In this document: positions 51,750 through 61,292 of the stretch, in pieces
How the letters are laid out: each line of letters starts with the position of its first letter
Numbering within the stretch: the first letter of the stretch is position 1
NCBI GenBank assembly: GCA_045647745.1
Contig: JAZRMQ010000047.1
Coordinates: 1-64,000, forward strand
Length of the DNA: 64,000 nt
Direction: 5' to 3'
Source of the DNA: HGM04593 sp045647745
Lineage (GTDB): Bacteria > Bacteroidota > Bacteroidia > Bacteroidales > Bacteroidaceae
Made by a program: the position numbers and the translations under genes
Notes under the pieces: model-generated
The model's database searches: none
What the model saw: only the letters and a program-made list of their open reading frames with translations
What the model was told of the DNA's origin: nothing

Positions 51750-52574
51750 ATGACAATGAAGAATATTATAAAACGGGCTGTTTGGGTAGTTGTGTTACTG
51801 GCAGTAACTCTGCTTGCCTCTTGTAACGATGAGAACTATTTGAAATTTGATATCTCGCAGTCGGGTATATATTTTACAAAGGATACACTAAATTACTCGT
51901 TCAGTGTTACTCCAATCGAAATACAAACCCACACTTATAATATACCGGTGAAGATAATGGGTGGTGTCAGCAAAACCAAACGTCCGTTGGGATATTATAT
52001 TGACAGCGACTCGACAACAGCCGAGGAGAATGTGCATTTTTCCATAGGCGAGGCTTGTGTGTTGCCCGATTCGATAATGGGTTATATCCCGGTTACAATA
52101 TATCGCGACAAGCTCGAGGGCTCTCATTCAACGGGCTACACCCAATATAAATTGTGCGTAAGGCTTGTGCAGAATGACCATTTTACACCTACACTTGACT
52201 CTTTGCATCAGGTGCGTGTGTTCCGTTTCGACAATTCGGTGAACCAGCCCGAGTGGTACGATGGCGATGGAAATAAGGTGTGGCCTGAGAAATATCTTGG
52301 CGAGTGGCATCCATTCAAGTTTATAAAAATGGTTGAGTACTTCCACGCAATAGAGGAAAAATACCCCGAGACGTACAAGGCTATGGTCAAGCTCTACGGC
52401 GAAAATCTGGAGCATATTGAGTATGGCGACCCTTATCAATATCGCACCATCTTTAGAAAGTGTATATATGCCGAGATGTATAACTATTTCAACAATCCGG
52501 ATAACAGGGATTACATTTTGTCGCAGTTTCCCAAATTTCCCTTTGATTTTCCCGACCCGGACACTGTAAAATAA
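51750..52574 (+). CDS. DUF4843 family lipoprotein
   Basis: A 274-aa lipoprotein. The signal peptide ends in TLLASCNDEN with Cys25 lipidated. An Ig-like N-terminal domain (about 35-150, GIYFTKDTLNYSFSVTP) and a C-terminal helical part with Tyr/Phe/Pro-rich end (FPKFPFDFPDPDTVK) match DUF4843, a family known from SusCD operons. It probably acts as an accessory surface binding protein; no enzyme motif. ATG at 51756 is an alternative start. It lies 15 bp after susD. Confidence 0.82.
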   Translation: MTMKNIIKRAVWVVVLLAVTLLASCNDENYLKFDISQSGIYFTKDTLNYSFSVTPIEIQTHTYNIPVKIMGGVSKTKRPLGYYIDSDSTTAEENVHFSIGEACVLPDSIMGYIPVTIYRDKLEGSHSTGYTQYKLCVRLVQNDHFTPTLDSLHQVRVFRFDNSVNQPEWYDGDGNKVWPEKYLGEWHPFKFIKMVEYFHAIEEKYPETYKAMVKLYGENLEHIEYGDPYQYRTIFRKCIYAEMYNYFNNPDNRDYILSQFPKFPFDFPDPDTVK

Positions 52575-52612
52575 ATAAGTGTTGTTTGATTATCAAATAT
52601 ATATAAGCAAAT

Positions 52613-54136
52613 ATGAAATCCTTAAAATATTTTTTGCTACTACTCACTTTTCCGTTGCTTGTCGCTTGTTTCGAGGATAAGACAACTGCTGCCGATAAAC
52701 CTTTGTCAAACATAACAATAGAGCACGGGATTGACACACTCTACAATATATATAAATTTGACACGCTTGTCATAGAGCCCGTTATTACTCAGGATTATAT
52801 GGATAAGCCTCTTTCATACACTTGGGAAATAAATCTCGAACCCTATTCACACGATGAGGTTTTTGAGTATGTGGGCAAGGAACTGGGAAAGTTTAACTGT
52901 CGATTGATTGTGGAGAATGAGGATGGCAAAACTTTCTTCCCGTTTGTTTTGTACGTAAATTCTGATTATGAGTATGGAATTACAGTGCTTAGCCAAGATG
53001 CTGAGGGTAACTCAATGCTGTCATTTATGCAAGAGCCAATGAGTGATGGTGCTGTTGCAAAGTTTACTGAATATGATTGCTTTACCCGCAATAACCCCGA
53101 GGAAGATTTTGCTGCCGGTGCAATAGATATTGTTCAGTGTTCCGGTCGTCTCATAATCGCTTGTCAAGGCGGTGGAAGCAGGGGGGATGCCCCAACCATC
53201 TACTATCTTAATGAAAAGACAATGGTTGTGGAAAATATGTTTACCGTTCCGGAGTACGATGATTTTAAACCCACAATCCTTGGTGTCCCCTCGATAAGCC
53301 CGGAAGGTGCGGTCTATCCGATATTGTGCGAAAATGGCAAGATTTATGATTTTTCTGTAAACGAGGGTGTTGTCTCAAAACCGGTGCTGTTTAAAAATAC
53401 CTATTCGCAGAGTTGTTTGGTTGATGTAACCAGCACCTATTATGATATTCTTTTCTTTGACAAGGATAATAAGGGATTAAGTCTTGTCAGCACAGGCTAT
53501 GGTCCATACTATTGTGGCGAGACACCTAATCTGGAGCTCGATAATCCTCTCTTTGAAACGGAAAATCATTTTGCCGGGAGAGATTTGGTTGCAATGGTTA
53601 AAATCAGAATGACCCCGGCGCAGAGAAGGAGTGTGGGGCATCAAGAGTTTTTGGCAATGAGCACACTTGCTGAAACTCCGGGAGACTCAACGCGTGTCGA
53701 GGTGCTTTATTCCGATTTTTGGAAATACGATTATGTAAATAACAAATCAAGTTTTTATACAGCCTATCAGCAGTATGCCAATATAGATATGGCGAGTTGC
53801 CCAATAACAATTTCCACTCCTTGCATTGCCAATAGAAAATATTATACATTGTTCTTTGCCAAAGGACGCAATATTCATCGTTGGAATTATACAACTTCTG
53901 ATATTGCAGAGCTGGAAAAAGAGCCGGCGTGGGTTCGTGTGGGTAGTCCTCTTGCGCAGATTACCGGTTTTGAAATGAGCGAAGACCTAAAGAAAACTTA
54001 TGTCTCGTTTTATGAACCTCAAGTAAAGGGGCTGAACGGTAGTGTTTGGGTTTTTGATACCGAAACGGGTAAGATTCTTGAGAGGTATAATAACTTCTGC
54101 TATCGTCCGGTAAAGATGTTCTACAAGAAGAGATAA
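52613..54136 (+). CDS. PKD-like family lipoprotein (beta-propeller-like)
   Basis: A 507-aa lipoprotein. The signal ends in FPLLVACFED with Cys19 lipidated. A PKD-like domain (about 30-120, LSYTWEINLEPYS and FNCRLIVENEDGKTF) is followed by a repeated-strand region (125-500) resembling a beta-propeller. The combination matches the PKD-like family found beside DUF4843 and SusCD. No catalytic motif seen. The last gene of the susCD operon, 38 bp after DUF4843, ended by a bidirectional terminator shared with the S9 peptidase gene. Confidence 0.8.
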   Translation: MKSLKYFLLLLTFPLLVACFEDKTTAADKPLSNITIEHGIDTLYNIYKFDTLVIEPVITQDYMDKPLSYTWEINLEPYSHDEVFEYVGKELGKFNCRLIVENEDGKTFFPFVLYVNSDYEYGITVLSQDAEGNSMLSFMQEPMSDGAVAKFTEYDCFTRNNPEEDFAAGAIDIVQCSGRLIIACQGGGSRGDAPTIYYLNEKTMVVENMFTVPEYDDFKPTILGVPSISPEGAVYPILCENGKIYDFSVNEGVVSKPVLFKNTYSQSCLVDVTSTYYDILFFDKDNKGLSLVSTGYGPYYCGETPNLELDNPLFETENHFAGRDLVAMVKIRMTPAQRRSVGHQEFLAMSTLAETPGDSTRVEVLYSDFWKYDYVNNKSSFYTAYQQYANIDMASCPITISTPCIANRKYYTLFFAKGRNIHRWNYTTSDIAELEKEPAWVRVGSPLAQITGFEMSEDLKKTYVSFYEPQVKGLNGSVWVFDTETGKILERYNNFCYRPVKMFYKKR

Positions 54137-54176
54137 TAAAAAATTGGGTTGACTGAACGTCAACCCAATTTTTTAT
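54136..54176. terminator. Bidirectional terminator
   Basis: Perfect stem with core TTGGGTTGAC (54144-54153) and GTCAACCCAA (54159-54168), A run on the left and T run on the right, TGAAC loop. It separates the susCD operon from the convergent peptidase gene. Confidence 0.95.
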
Positions 54177-56680
54177 CAATCATTATTCATCTCTTTTATA
54201 TCTACCTCGCTCTCTTTTGCTTCGCCAAGCAGGTGTTTGCTAAAGAAATCGGCCATTTTCCAGAAGAAGTACTCGTCTTTGGTCTCGAAGCTGTGTCTAT
54301 CGCCCGGGAGAATAAGCATCTCAAAGCGCTTGTTTGCGCGAATGAGTGCATCTACCACGCGTGTGGTGTTTGCCGGGTGCACATTGTTGTCCATATCTCC
54401 GGTAACGAGCAGCAGATGCCCTTTGAGGCGTCCGGCCAGCTCTTGGTTGGTGCTGATATTATATGAGAATGTTGTGTCACACTCCAAAATGCCGTCTTTG
54501 TTCTTCTTCTCTTTGATATTCTCCTTTATGCCGTGGTGTTTCTCGCTCCACCAGTTGTTGTAGATGCGGTTGTCGTGATTGCCTGCGCACGAAACGGCTA
54601 CTTTAAAGAAGTCGTTGTATGTGAGAATGGCTGCAGTTGACATAAAGCCTCCGCCCGAGTGTCCGTGAATTCCTATATTGTTGCCGTCGATGAATTTGTG
54701 ACGTGCAATGAGCTGTTGTGCAGCAACCTTTTTGTCGGCAAGGCCGTAGTCGCGCAGGTTGCCGTAGCCAAAATTGTGATACCACTTTGAGCGGTTGGGG
54801 TGTCCGCCGCGGTTACCCATTGTGACGACGATAAATCCCATCTGTGCAAGGCGGTCGATGCGGTTCATACCACTTGACCAACTTTCATTGACAGCCTCGG
54901 TCTGTGGCCCGGGGTATACATATTCTATAAGGGGATAGCACTTTGTCGAGTCAAAGTCGAAGGGCTTGTACATTACTCCGTACAGGTCGGTGATGCCATC
55001 GGCTGCCTTAACGGTAAAGCGCTCGGGAAATTTATAGCCGGCGGCAAAGAGTTGCGACAGGTCGGCAGTGCCAAGCTCTACGCTCTTTTTGCCTCGTTTG
55101 TTATAGACGTAATTGACGGGGGTGGTGTCTACGCGTGATGCTGTAACAACAAAAGCCTCGCCATTCTCGGCAACAGAGTAGTTGCTTATGTTCATATCGC
55201 TCTCGTCAATCTGTCTCAACCCGCTACCATCGAAATTTACGCTGTAAAGGTGCATATAGTAGGGATTCTCGTTCTTGTTGTAGCCGCAGGCGGTGAAGTA
55301 GATTTTCTTCTCCTTTTCGTTGACAGCCACAACATCTTCTACGTGATAAGCACCTTTGGTTATTGGGTTCACAAGTGTGCCATCGGCGTTGTAGAGGTAG
55401 AGCATAGCCCAACCGGTGCGCTCCGACCATTGAATAAACTGCTTGCCGTTGTTTATTAGGCGTATCTGTTTGCTCTCGATGCTTGTGCTCATCTCTTCGC
55501 GCACAAGGGCTATTGCGCTATCGCTCTCCACTGATACGTAGCACACCTCAATCTTTTTCATATCGCGGCTAATGCGCTCAAAGTAAAAGCCTTTCTCGTC
55601 GCCAAGCCAAACGCTTTTGTGTGGCGCATCGTATGCCGTTGCGTGCGTGCCCGGCTTACGGAAAAGCCCTAATCGTTGTTGCTTGAACTGCGAAACATTA
55701 ATAATCTTGCTACTTTTGTTCTCAAAGTCAAAGAGCTCCATTGTTGTCACCGGAGTCTCTTCGCCCGGCATCTGATAGTAGTAGGTCTCCAGCTTGGGAC
55801 GTGGGCTGCTCAATGAATTGATAACCCACATTTTTGATAGAATGGAGTCGGCGCGGTGTGTCATTACAAAGTGACGCGAGTCGGGGCTCCAGAGGGCGTA
55901 CACGCGGTGACGCTTGGTGCTGTCGGGCTTTTCGTCGAGCGAGTGATGGGCGTAGCACCAGTTGGGGCGCCCATTGAATGTGAGCTGATACTCGGTAATA
56001 GTGCTGTCCTTGTCCCAATATCTTAGCTTGTCAAGGTCCTCGCGCGACATATACCAAAGATTGTAGTTCTTCTCGTATATTGCATATTTGCCATCGGGTG
56101 AGACGTTTGCCCAATCGGGGTATTTGGGATAAAGGTCCTCAATCTCATCCTTTGTTCGCTCAATAAGTTCGTGACTCTTTATATCATACTCAAAGTAAAA
56201 GGTCTTACTCTCTTTTTTGCCCTCGTTCCCTTTGATTTTTGTGCTGTCGTTACGCTCGTGGCGTGGTAGCTGTTTAGGCACCTCGAGCTTTGATGCTATA
56301 TCAAAACGAACGTAGCGGCTATCGCGTATGCGGCGGTTGATGCTTATGGGCAGGTGTTCGGCATCATACGGGTCCTGTGTGCGCAGTGTAAGCTCTTTTG
56401 CCAACCACTCCATATCCCAAAGCTCTTTTTTAGTGCCTTTTACTGCATCGACAAGGTAGAACTTTTTTCCATCAGTATCGCTCCACGAATAGATGAACTG
56501 CTTGCCGTCGGCAAACCACACAGGCTGTACCCTTGTCTGCTTTACCATACGCGAGATTTTTTTTGGTGAAAAGCGTTCTGCAAGCGCGTAATTGGGGCGT
56601 ACGCGGTTCTCCTCTTGTGCTTTTAGTGTGGTTGTTATCAGTAGCGCGGGGAGAACCAATAGTAATAGTGCTTTTTTCAT
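54176..56680 (-). CDS. S9 family prolyl-type (DPP-IV-like) peptidase
   Basis: An 834-aa exported serine peptidase. A signal peptide (LLLLVLPALLITTTLKAQ) is followed by a beta-propeller (about 60-540) and an alpha/beta-hydrolase domain (550-820). The nucleophile is Ser675 in GHSGGGF; in DPP-IV proper this is GWSYGG, so it is a divergent S9 member. The Asp (TGDMDNNVHPANT) and His (LPGDRHSF) of the triad are in place. YPGPQTEAV precedes the nucleophile, as in S9. It would trim peptides in the periplasm or at the surface. It lies 2 bp after sdaA, so the two are one operon. Confidence 0.92.
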   Translation of the reverse strand: MKKALLLLVLPALLITTTLKAQEENRVRPNYALAERFSPKKISRMVKQTRVQPVWFADGKQFIYSWSDTDGKKFYLVDAVKGTKKELWDMEWLAKELTLRTQDPYDAEHLPISINRRIRDSRYVRFDIASKLEVPKQLPRHERNDSTKIKGNEGKKESKTFYFEYDIKSHELIERTKDEIEDLYPKYPDWANVSPDGKYAIYEKNYNLWYMSREDLDKLRYWDKDSTITEYQLTFNGRPNWCYAHHSLDEKPDSTKRHRVYALWSPDSRHFVMTHRADSILSKMWVINSLSSPRPKLETYYYQMPGEETPVTTMELFDFENKSSKIINVSQFKQQRLGLFRKPGTHATAYDAPHKSVWLGDEKGFYFERISRDMKKIEVCYVSVESDSAIALVREEMSTSIESKQIRLINNGKQFIQWSERTGWAMLYLYNADGTLVNPITKGAYHVEDVVAVNEKEKKIYFTACGYNKNENPYYMHLYSVNFDGSGLRQIDESDMNISNYSVAENGEAFVVTASRVDTTPVNYVYNKRGKKSVELGTADLSQLFAAGYKFPERFTVKAADGITDLYGVMYKPFDFDSTKCYPLIEYVYPGPQTEAVNESWSSGMNRIDRLAQMGFIVVTMGNRGGHPNRSKWYHNFGYGNLRDYGLADKKVAAQQLIARHKFIDGNNIGIHGHSGGGFMSTAAILTYNDFFKVAVSCAGNHDNRIYNNWWSEKHHGIKENIKEKKNKDGILECDTTFSYNISTNQELAGRLKGHLLLVTGDMDNNVHPANTTRVVDALIRANKRFEMLILPGDRHSFETKDEYFFWKMADFFSKHLLGEAKESEVDIKEMNND

Positions 56681-56682
56681 TG

Positions 56683-57948
56683 TTATTTTGTGTTATCGTT
56701 GTTTTTCTTGGTTAGGTGCAGTGAGTCGAGTATTTTTCTGAACCCTCGACGCTGGTTTATATCAATCTTGGCAATGCCTCCGGCAGAGGTCTCTTTGTAG
56801 AGGCTTGGCAGGTCGTGCCCGGTCTCTTTCATAACCTCGACAATGCGGTCATAATCAATCTTGTGCTTGCCGTCGGAGAGTGCTGCGTATGTGCAAGCGT
56901 CAAGCGCACGCGAGGCGGCGATGGCATTGCGCTCTATACAGGGCACTTGTACAAGGCCACAAAGAGGGTCGCAGGTTAGTCCCAAATGGTGCTCAAGTCC
57001 CATCTCGGCAGCGTATTCTATCTGGTTGATAGTGCCACCGAACAGCTGGCAGGCTGCTGCCGCCGCCATAGCACAGGCAACGCCAATCTCGCCCTGACAG
57101 CCTACGTCGGCTCCCGAGATTGATGCGTGCTCCTTCGCTACATTGCCAAAGAGTCCGGCAGTGGCAAGGGCGTGTAGGATACGTGTGTCGGAGTAGTCGT
57201 GTGCTGTTGACAGGTGGTAGAGCACGGCTGGCAACACTCCGCTCGAACCACACGTGGGGGTAGTGACAATGGTGCTACCACTGGCGTTCTCTTCGCTAGT
57301 GGCAAGAGCGTATGCATATAGCTTTGCCTTGCTGCTCACTGCAGCATTGTACGACATTGATTTGTTCAGATAGGTATTTGCTTTTCGCTGTATACCGAGC
57401 CCGCCGGGCAACACTCCCTCATTTTCAAGGCCGCGTTTGATGGTTTGTTGCATCGTCGCCCACACCTCGCCAAGATAGTCCCAAATATTCGGGCCCTCAT
57501 ACTTCTCGACATATTCCCAAAAAGAGCAGCCCGTCTCATCGCACCAGTCCATAATCTCGTGTATGGTGGTTAGCGGGTAGATATCCTCCTCGTTTTTTGT
57601 GGTCTCCTCGTTGGCAAGCTCGCCACCGCCAATGCTGTATATTCTCCAACTGTCAATAACCTTATCATTTTTTATTCCCTCGAACAACATTCCATTGGGG
57701 TGGAACGGCAAAAAGGTCTCAGGTTTCCACACGAGCTCCAATTTTGCTATTGGCTCAAGGACTGTTATTATGGCTTTGTCGGTCATATGCCCCTCGCCTG
57801 TGGCGGCAAGGCTACCAAATAAAGTTACACGATAGGTGTCGACATTGGGGCAACGCTCGGCAAATATTTTTGCAGCGCGATTAGGGCCCATCGTGTGGCT
57901 GCTCGAAGGGCCAAGGCCTATTCTGAAAAGTGAGCGTAGTGATTTCAT
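56683..57948 (-). CDS. sdaA: L-serine ammonia-lyase, iron-sulfur dependent
   Basis: A 421-aa single-chain L-serine dehydratase that converts L-serine to pyruvate and ammonia with an oxygen-sensitive [4Fe-4S] cluster. The N-terminal beta domain has GPSSSHTMGPNRAA (13-26). The alpha domain has TTPTCGSSGVLPAVLY, CDPLCGLVQVPCIERNA and ETSAGGIAKI, with the cluster Cys residues. The start MKSLRSLFRIG is the usual one for this single-chain form. A TATATTCG box at 58013-58020 gives a leader of about 60 nt. It is paired in an operon with the S9 peptidase. Confidence 0.95.
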   Translation of the reverse strand: MKSLRSLFRIGLGPSSSHTMGPNRAAKIFAERCPNVDTYRVTLFGSLAATGEGHMTDKAIITVLEPIAKLELVWKPETFLPFHPNGMLFEGIKNDKVIDSWRIYSIGGGELANEETTKNEEDIYPLTTIHEIMDWCDETGCSFWEYVEKYEGPNIWDYLGEVWATMQQTIKRGLENEGVLPGGLGIQRKANTYLNKSMSYNAAVSSKAKLYAYALATSEENASGSTIVTTPTCGSSGVLPAVLYHLSTAHDYSDTRILHALATAGLFGNVAKEHASISGADVGCQGEIGVACAMAAAAACQLFGGTINQIEYAAEMGLEHHLGLTCDPLCGLVQVPCIERNAIAASRALDACTYAALSDGKHKIDYDRIVEVMKETGHDLPSLYKETSAGGIAKIDINQRRGFRKILDSLHLTKKNNDNTK

Positions 57949-58012
57949 ATATCTATTTTCTTTTTTCGTACCTGCCTTTTAGGGCGCAATAATCAGTTAT
58001 ATGTTTGACTTG

Positions 58013-58056
58013 CGAATATAATATTTAATTTGAAAAATTGCTGCTTTATACAGCAA
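58013..58056 (-). promoter_or_regulatory. sdaA promoter region with palindrome
   Basis: Minus strand TATATTCG (58013-58020) is a variant -7 box. Just upstream, TTGCTG (58038-58043) and CAGCAA (58051-58056) form an interrupted palindrome that could be an operator or a short hairpin. The rest of the 284-bp divergent gap is very AT-rich and holds no gene. Confidence 0.4.
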
Positions 58057-58164
58057 GAAATTGCTTTTACGTTATAGATGTTTTTAGTGATAAATATGTT
58101 TTTATTACAAAATTGTAATCATTTTTAAAAATCTTAATCTATTTAACAAAATTTATAAATATTA

Positions 58165-58197
58165 TTTGTGAAATGTTAATGCTATTTGCTAAAATTG
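58165..58197 (+). promoter_or_regulatory. Probable promoter for the BNR/Vps10-type gene pair
   Basis: TTTG (58165-58168), 21-bp spacer, TAAAATTG (58190-58197), one mismatch from TAnnTTTG; leader about 30 nt. Confidence 0.45.
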
Positions 58198-58232
58198 CGT
58201 AAAGAAAAAACTATTGTAACGTAACTAATGCA

Positions 58233-61200
58233 ATGAAAAAACAACTAAGAACACTGCTACCGGTGATGTTTTTTGCCGGAGCATTGCCCGGATATACTTT
58301 TGCGGCAAATCAAAATATTGCTGATACTGCTGTTGTTGAGCAGTTGCAGTATGACCCATATTTTGTTGAGCAGTTGCCGTTGAATGCACCCGATTGGATG
58401 CAGCGTATTGCAGCCAATCCATCGGGAGTGAATTTCAAAGAGATGCAGCGGCTTTACAACGAGTGGCGTGCCACCGATGACAATGTGCGAGTGAGAACTG
58501 TCGATAATAAGCAGGTAGTGAACTACTATCGTCGTTGGATGGCTGCCTATCGTGATTATGTAGCTCCCAACGGGAGTATAGAGTTGCCAACGATGGAGCA
58601 GTATGCTGCTCGTGTCGATTCAATGAACCGCAGAGTGGCTGCCACAGAGAATGCCGCCCAGCCAATATGGCGTAATATTGGTCCTAATCGCACCTATTCC
58701 AATGAGAATGGTGAGCTTAAACGCAAGGATTCGCAAGTTTGTGTGTTCCGCATCGCTGTGGCGTTGAGCGACAGTGCGACGCTCTATTGTGGAACAGAGT
58801 CGGGTGTTGTGTTCAAGACTACCAATCACGGACAAAGTTGGCAGCCTTGTGCTCCGCAACATAATTTTGGTGGCTCAATATTCAGCATTGCAGTGCACCC
58901 CACAGATAAGAACATCGTATATGTGGGTGGTGGCCCGTGGCTGTGGAAAAGCATTGATGGCGGTGAGAGTTGGAGCCGTTGCGGTGGCATAGATAATCGT
59001 GTCAATTCAATAAAGATTAATCCCGAGAATACTGATTATATCACAGCCTCGGTGGGTAGCAAGCAAGAGGGGTATTCTGGCAGCGGCTTTTTTATCTCCT
59101 CTGATGGTGGTGCTAATTTTTCCTGCACTCTGCGTGGAATATGCTTCGACCACGAGCTCCAGCCGGGCAACCCTGATAGAATATATCTTGTGCGACGCGA
59201 GAGCGCAGGTCCTTGGGCTGGTATCTATCTGTCAGAGAATGGTGGGGTGAGCTGGCAAGAGCTTACATTGCCGGTGGAGAGTGTTATTTGCGGTCGTCTT
59301 GCGGTTAGCGAGGCTCCCGGCGGTGAGAATTATGTATATGCTCTTGTCACTAGTGATTCGTGGGGCTACGATGCCGGTCCGCAAGGGGGTAAGGGAACTC
59401 CTTATATTTTAATGTCAAAAGATGCCGGCACCAGTTGGGAAAATCAGACTGATAAGGGTGGTAAATTTTATGATATAACTTTTTCACCCATTATGGACGA
59501 GACCGGTGGACAGGGGTTTTTTGATATGATGATTGGCGCTTCGGCAAAAAATCCTGCGTATGTGCTCTTTGGTCTCACCTCTCTCTATCGTTCGACCAAG
59601 GAGGGCGTGTGTAACTATCGTGACAATGCTATCGGTGGTTATCAGCGCAGCGATTGGATGCACTGCGATATTCAGGATATTGCCATTCATCCTTGTGGCG
59701 ATACTTGGATTTGCAATGATGGCGGAATAAAGTATTCTCGCGATTTCTTTGAGACAAAGGGCGAGGATAGATACGATGGAATTTATGCTTCGGATTATCA
59801 AGGCCTAGGCGTTGGGTGGAACGAGGATGTGATGGCGGCCGGTCGTTGGCACAACGGGGATGTTGTGCACGCTGCTACCTATGGCGAGGGAAATTCTGTT
59901 CACGTAGGTGGAGTGGAGATTGCCACCGGCTATGTGATGAAGAGTAATCCGTGGAAAGTCTACTTCACAGATGCCTCCACACGTATTATGCCGCGCGAGA
60001 TGGATGGTGAGATTGGCGAGGATTTTCGCACTTGGTTCAATGATAAAAAGCCCTATGAGGCCTTGCGCATCAATGGCGAGATTGCGACCGACCCTCGCTA
60101 TGCTCTAAAGGTGTTTTTGCAAGATATGACCGATACGTGGGGCGGTTATCTCTCGTATGACGAGGGCGCTTCGTTTCAAAAGGTTTTTGATAGCGAAGGC
60201 GAGGATTTTTACAGCTATGAATTTGCGCGCTCTAACCCCGACAGAGTGTATATTGCCGGTTGCTGGAACCTTTGGCGTTCCGACGATGGTGGCCTCTCTT
60301 TTACCCTCTGCACGCAGCCCTTTCCCATTGTCGATGATTATGTTCACTATACAAAGGTTGTAGTCGACCCAAATGACGAAAATCATCTGCTGGTAATCTG
60401 CAACGACCGCAGTGGTGCTGTCAGTGAAAGCTTTGACGGCGGCGATAGCTGGTCGGCCTTTGACCTTGCAAATATTTCGGACAAGAGAGTGCATCAGATA
60501 ATTCTTGTGGGCGATGAGTATAACAGTTGCTATGTTACAAGCTACGATGGCGCGAGTGTCTATTTTCGCGATAATACAATGAGCGAATTTATCGACTATT
60601 CAAGCGGACTAAATCCCGGAGCCCGAATTTCAAAGGTTGTTCCTTTCTACAAAAATGGCGTGTTGCGTATGGCTACCGACCAAGGATTATGGGAGGCTCC
60701 GCTCTATCATCGTGACTTTATTCCTGTGGCGCAGCCAATGGCACTAAATTTGGGGAGTGGCAATCTCACAGCCAACCCTCAAAAGAGTGTGCAGTTCGAT
60801 AGCTACAGCATTGTACGTCAGGACGAGAATACCCGTTGGCAGTGGAGCTTTACACCGCAGCCACAATATGTGAGTGATGCAACGGCGCGCAATCCTGTTG
60901 TTGTCTTTGGTAACCCGGGAAATTATGATGTTACGTTGACAGTAACAACTTCGGCAGGAACGGCATCGCGTACGATAAAAAATATGATTACAATAGAGGG
61001 AGCAACCGCTGTCGATGAGGCTAAGGTGGGTGAGGTTGGCATTGAAAGAACTCTGCTTGCCATCGGTGAACCGCTTGTCGCGATAGTCACAGGGCTTGCA
61101 AGCGATGCACGCATCACAGTGCACAGCCTGAAGGGTGAACTTTTGCGCAGCGAGGAAATCTTGCCCGGGCAGGATAGAGTGAGTGTGAATTTAGATGGCT

Positions 61201-61274
61201 TGGCTCCCGGTGTGTATATATACTCAATAAGGAGTGCCACACAGAAATTCTTTGGACAATTCATTGTGAAGTAA
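58233..61274 (+). CDS. Secreted BNR/Vps10-type propeller protein, T9SS cargo (copy A)
   Basis: A 1,013-aa exported protein. The signal peptide is LLPVMFFAGALPGYTFAA. A helical N-terminal domain (about 30-135) contains QVVNYYRRWMAAYRDYV. The centre is a sortilin-like beta-propeller with at least seven Asp-box/BNR motifs (TTNHGQSW, SIDGGESW, SSDGGANF, SENGGVSW, SKDAGTSW, SDDGGLSF, SFDGGDSW). A PKD domain (about 850-930, NPGNYDVTLTVTTSAGTAS) and a T9SS type A sorting domain (LKGELLRSEEILPG, LAPGVYIYSIR) close it. No sialidase Arg triad was identified, so a glycosidase call is not supported. It is followed after 18 bp by a paralogue; the two are one operon. Confidence 0.87.
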   Translation: MKKQLRTLLPVMFFAGALPGYTFAANQNIADTAVVEQLQYDPYFVEQLPLNAPDWMQRIAANPSGVNFKEMQRLYNEWRATDDNVRVRTVDNKQVVNYYRRWMAAYRDYVAPNGSIELPTMEQYAARVDSMNRRVAATENAAQPIWRNIGPNRTYSNENGELKRKDSQVCVFRIAVALSDSATLYCGTESGVVFKTTNHGQSWQPCAPQHNFGGSIFSIAVHPTDKNIVYVGGGPWLWKSIDGGESWSRCGGIDNRVNSIKINPENTDYITASVGSKQEGYSGSGFFISSDGGANFSCTLRGICFDHELQPGNPDRIYLVRRESAGPWAGIYLSENGGVSWQELTLPVESVICGRLAVSEAPGGENYVYALVTSDSWGYDAGPQGGKGTPYILMSKDAGTSWENQTDKGGKFYDITFSPIMDETGGQGFFDMMIGASAKNPAYVLFGLTSLYRSTKEGVCNYRDNAIGGYQRSDWMHCDIQDIAIHPCGDTWICNDGGIKYSRDFFETKGEDRYDGIYASDYQGLGVGWNEDVMAAGRWHNGDVVHAATYGEGNSVHVGGVEIATGYVMKSNPWKVYFTDASTRIMPREMDGEIGEDFRTWFNDKKPYEALRINGEIATDPRYALKVFLQDMTDTWGGYLSYDEGASFQKVFDSEGEDFYSYEFARSNPDRVYIAGCWNLWRSDDGGLSFTLCTQPFPIVDDYVHYTKVVVDPNDENHLLVICNDRSGAVSESFDGGDSWSAFDLANISDKRVHQIILVGDEYNSCYVTSYDGASVYFRDNTMSEFIDYSSGLNPGARISKVVPFYKNGVLRMATDQGLWEAPLYHRDFIPVAQPMALNLGSGNLTANPQKSVQFDSYSIVRQDENTRWQWSFTPQPQYVSDATARNPVVVFGNPGNYDVTLTVTTSAGTASRTIKNMITIEGATAVDEAKVGEVGIERTLLAIGEPLVAIVTGLASDARITVHSLKGELLRSEEILPGQDRVSVNLDGLAPGVYIYSIRSATQKFFGQFIVK

Positions 61275-61292
61275 AACTAAAAAAGAAATTGT

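Noticed and set aside
58233..61274. Sialidase assignment from Asp boxes
   Set aside because: Asp boxes alone also occur in sortilin-like propellers; I found no Arg triad or RIP motif.
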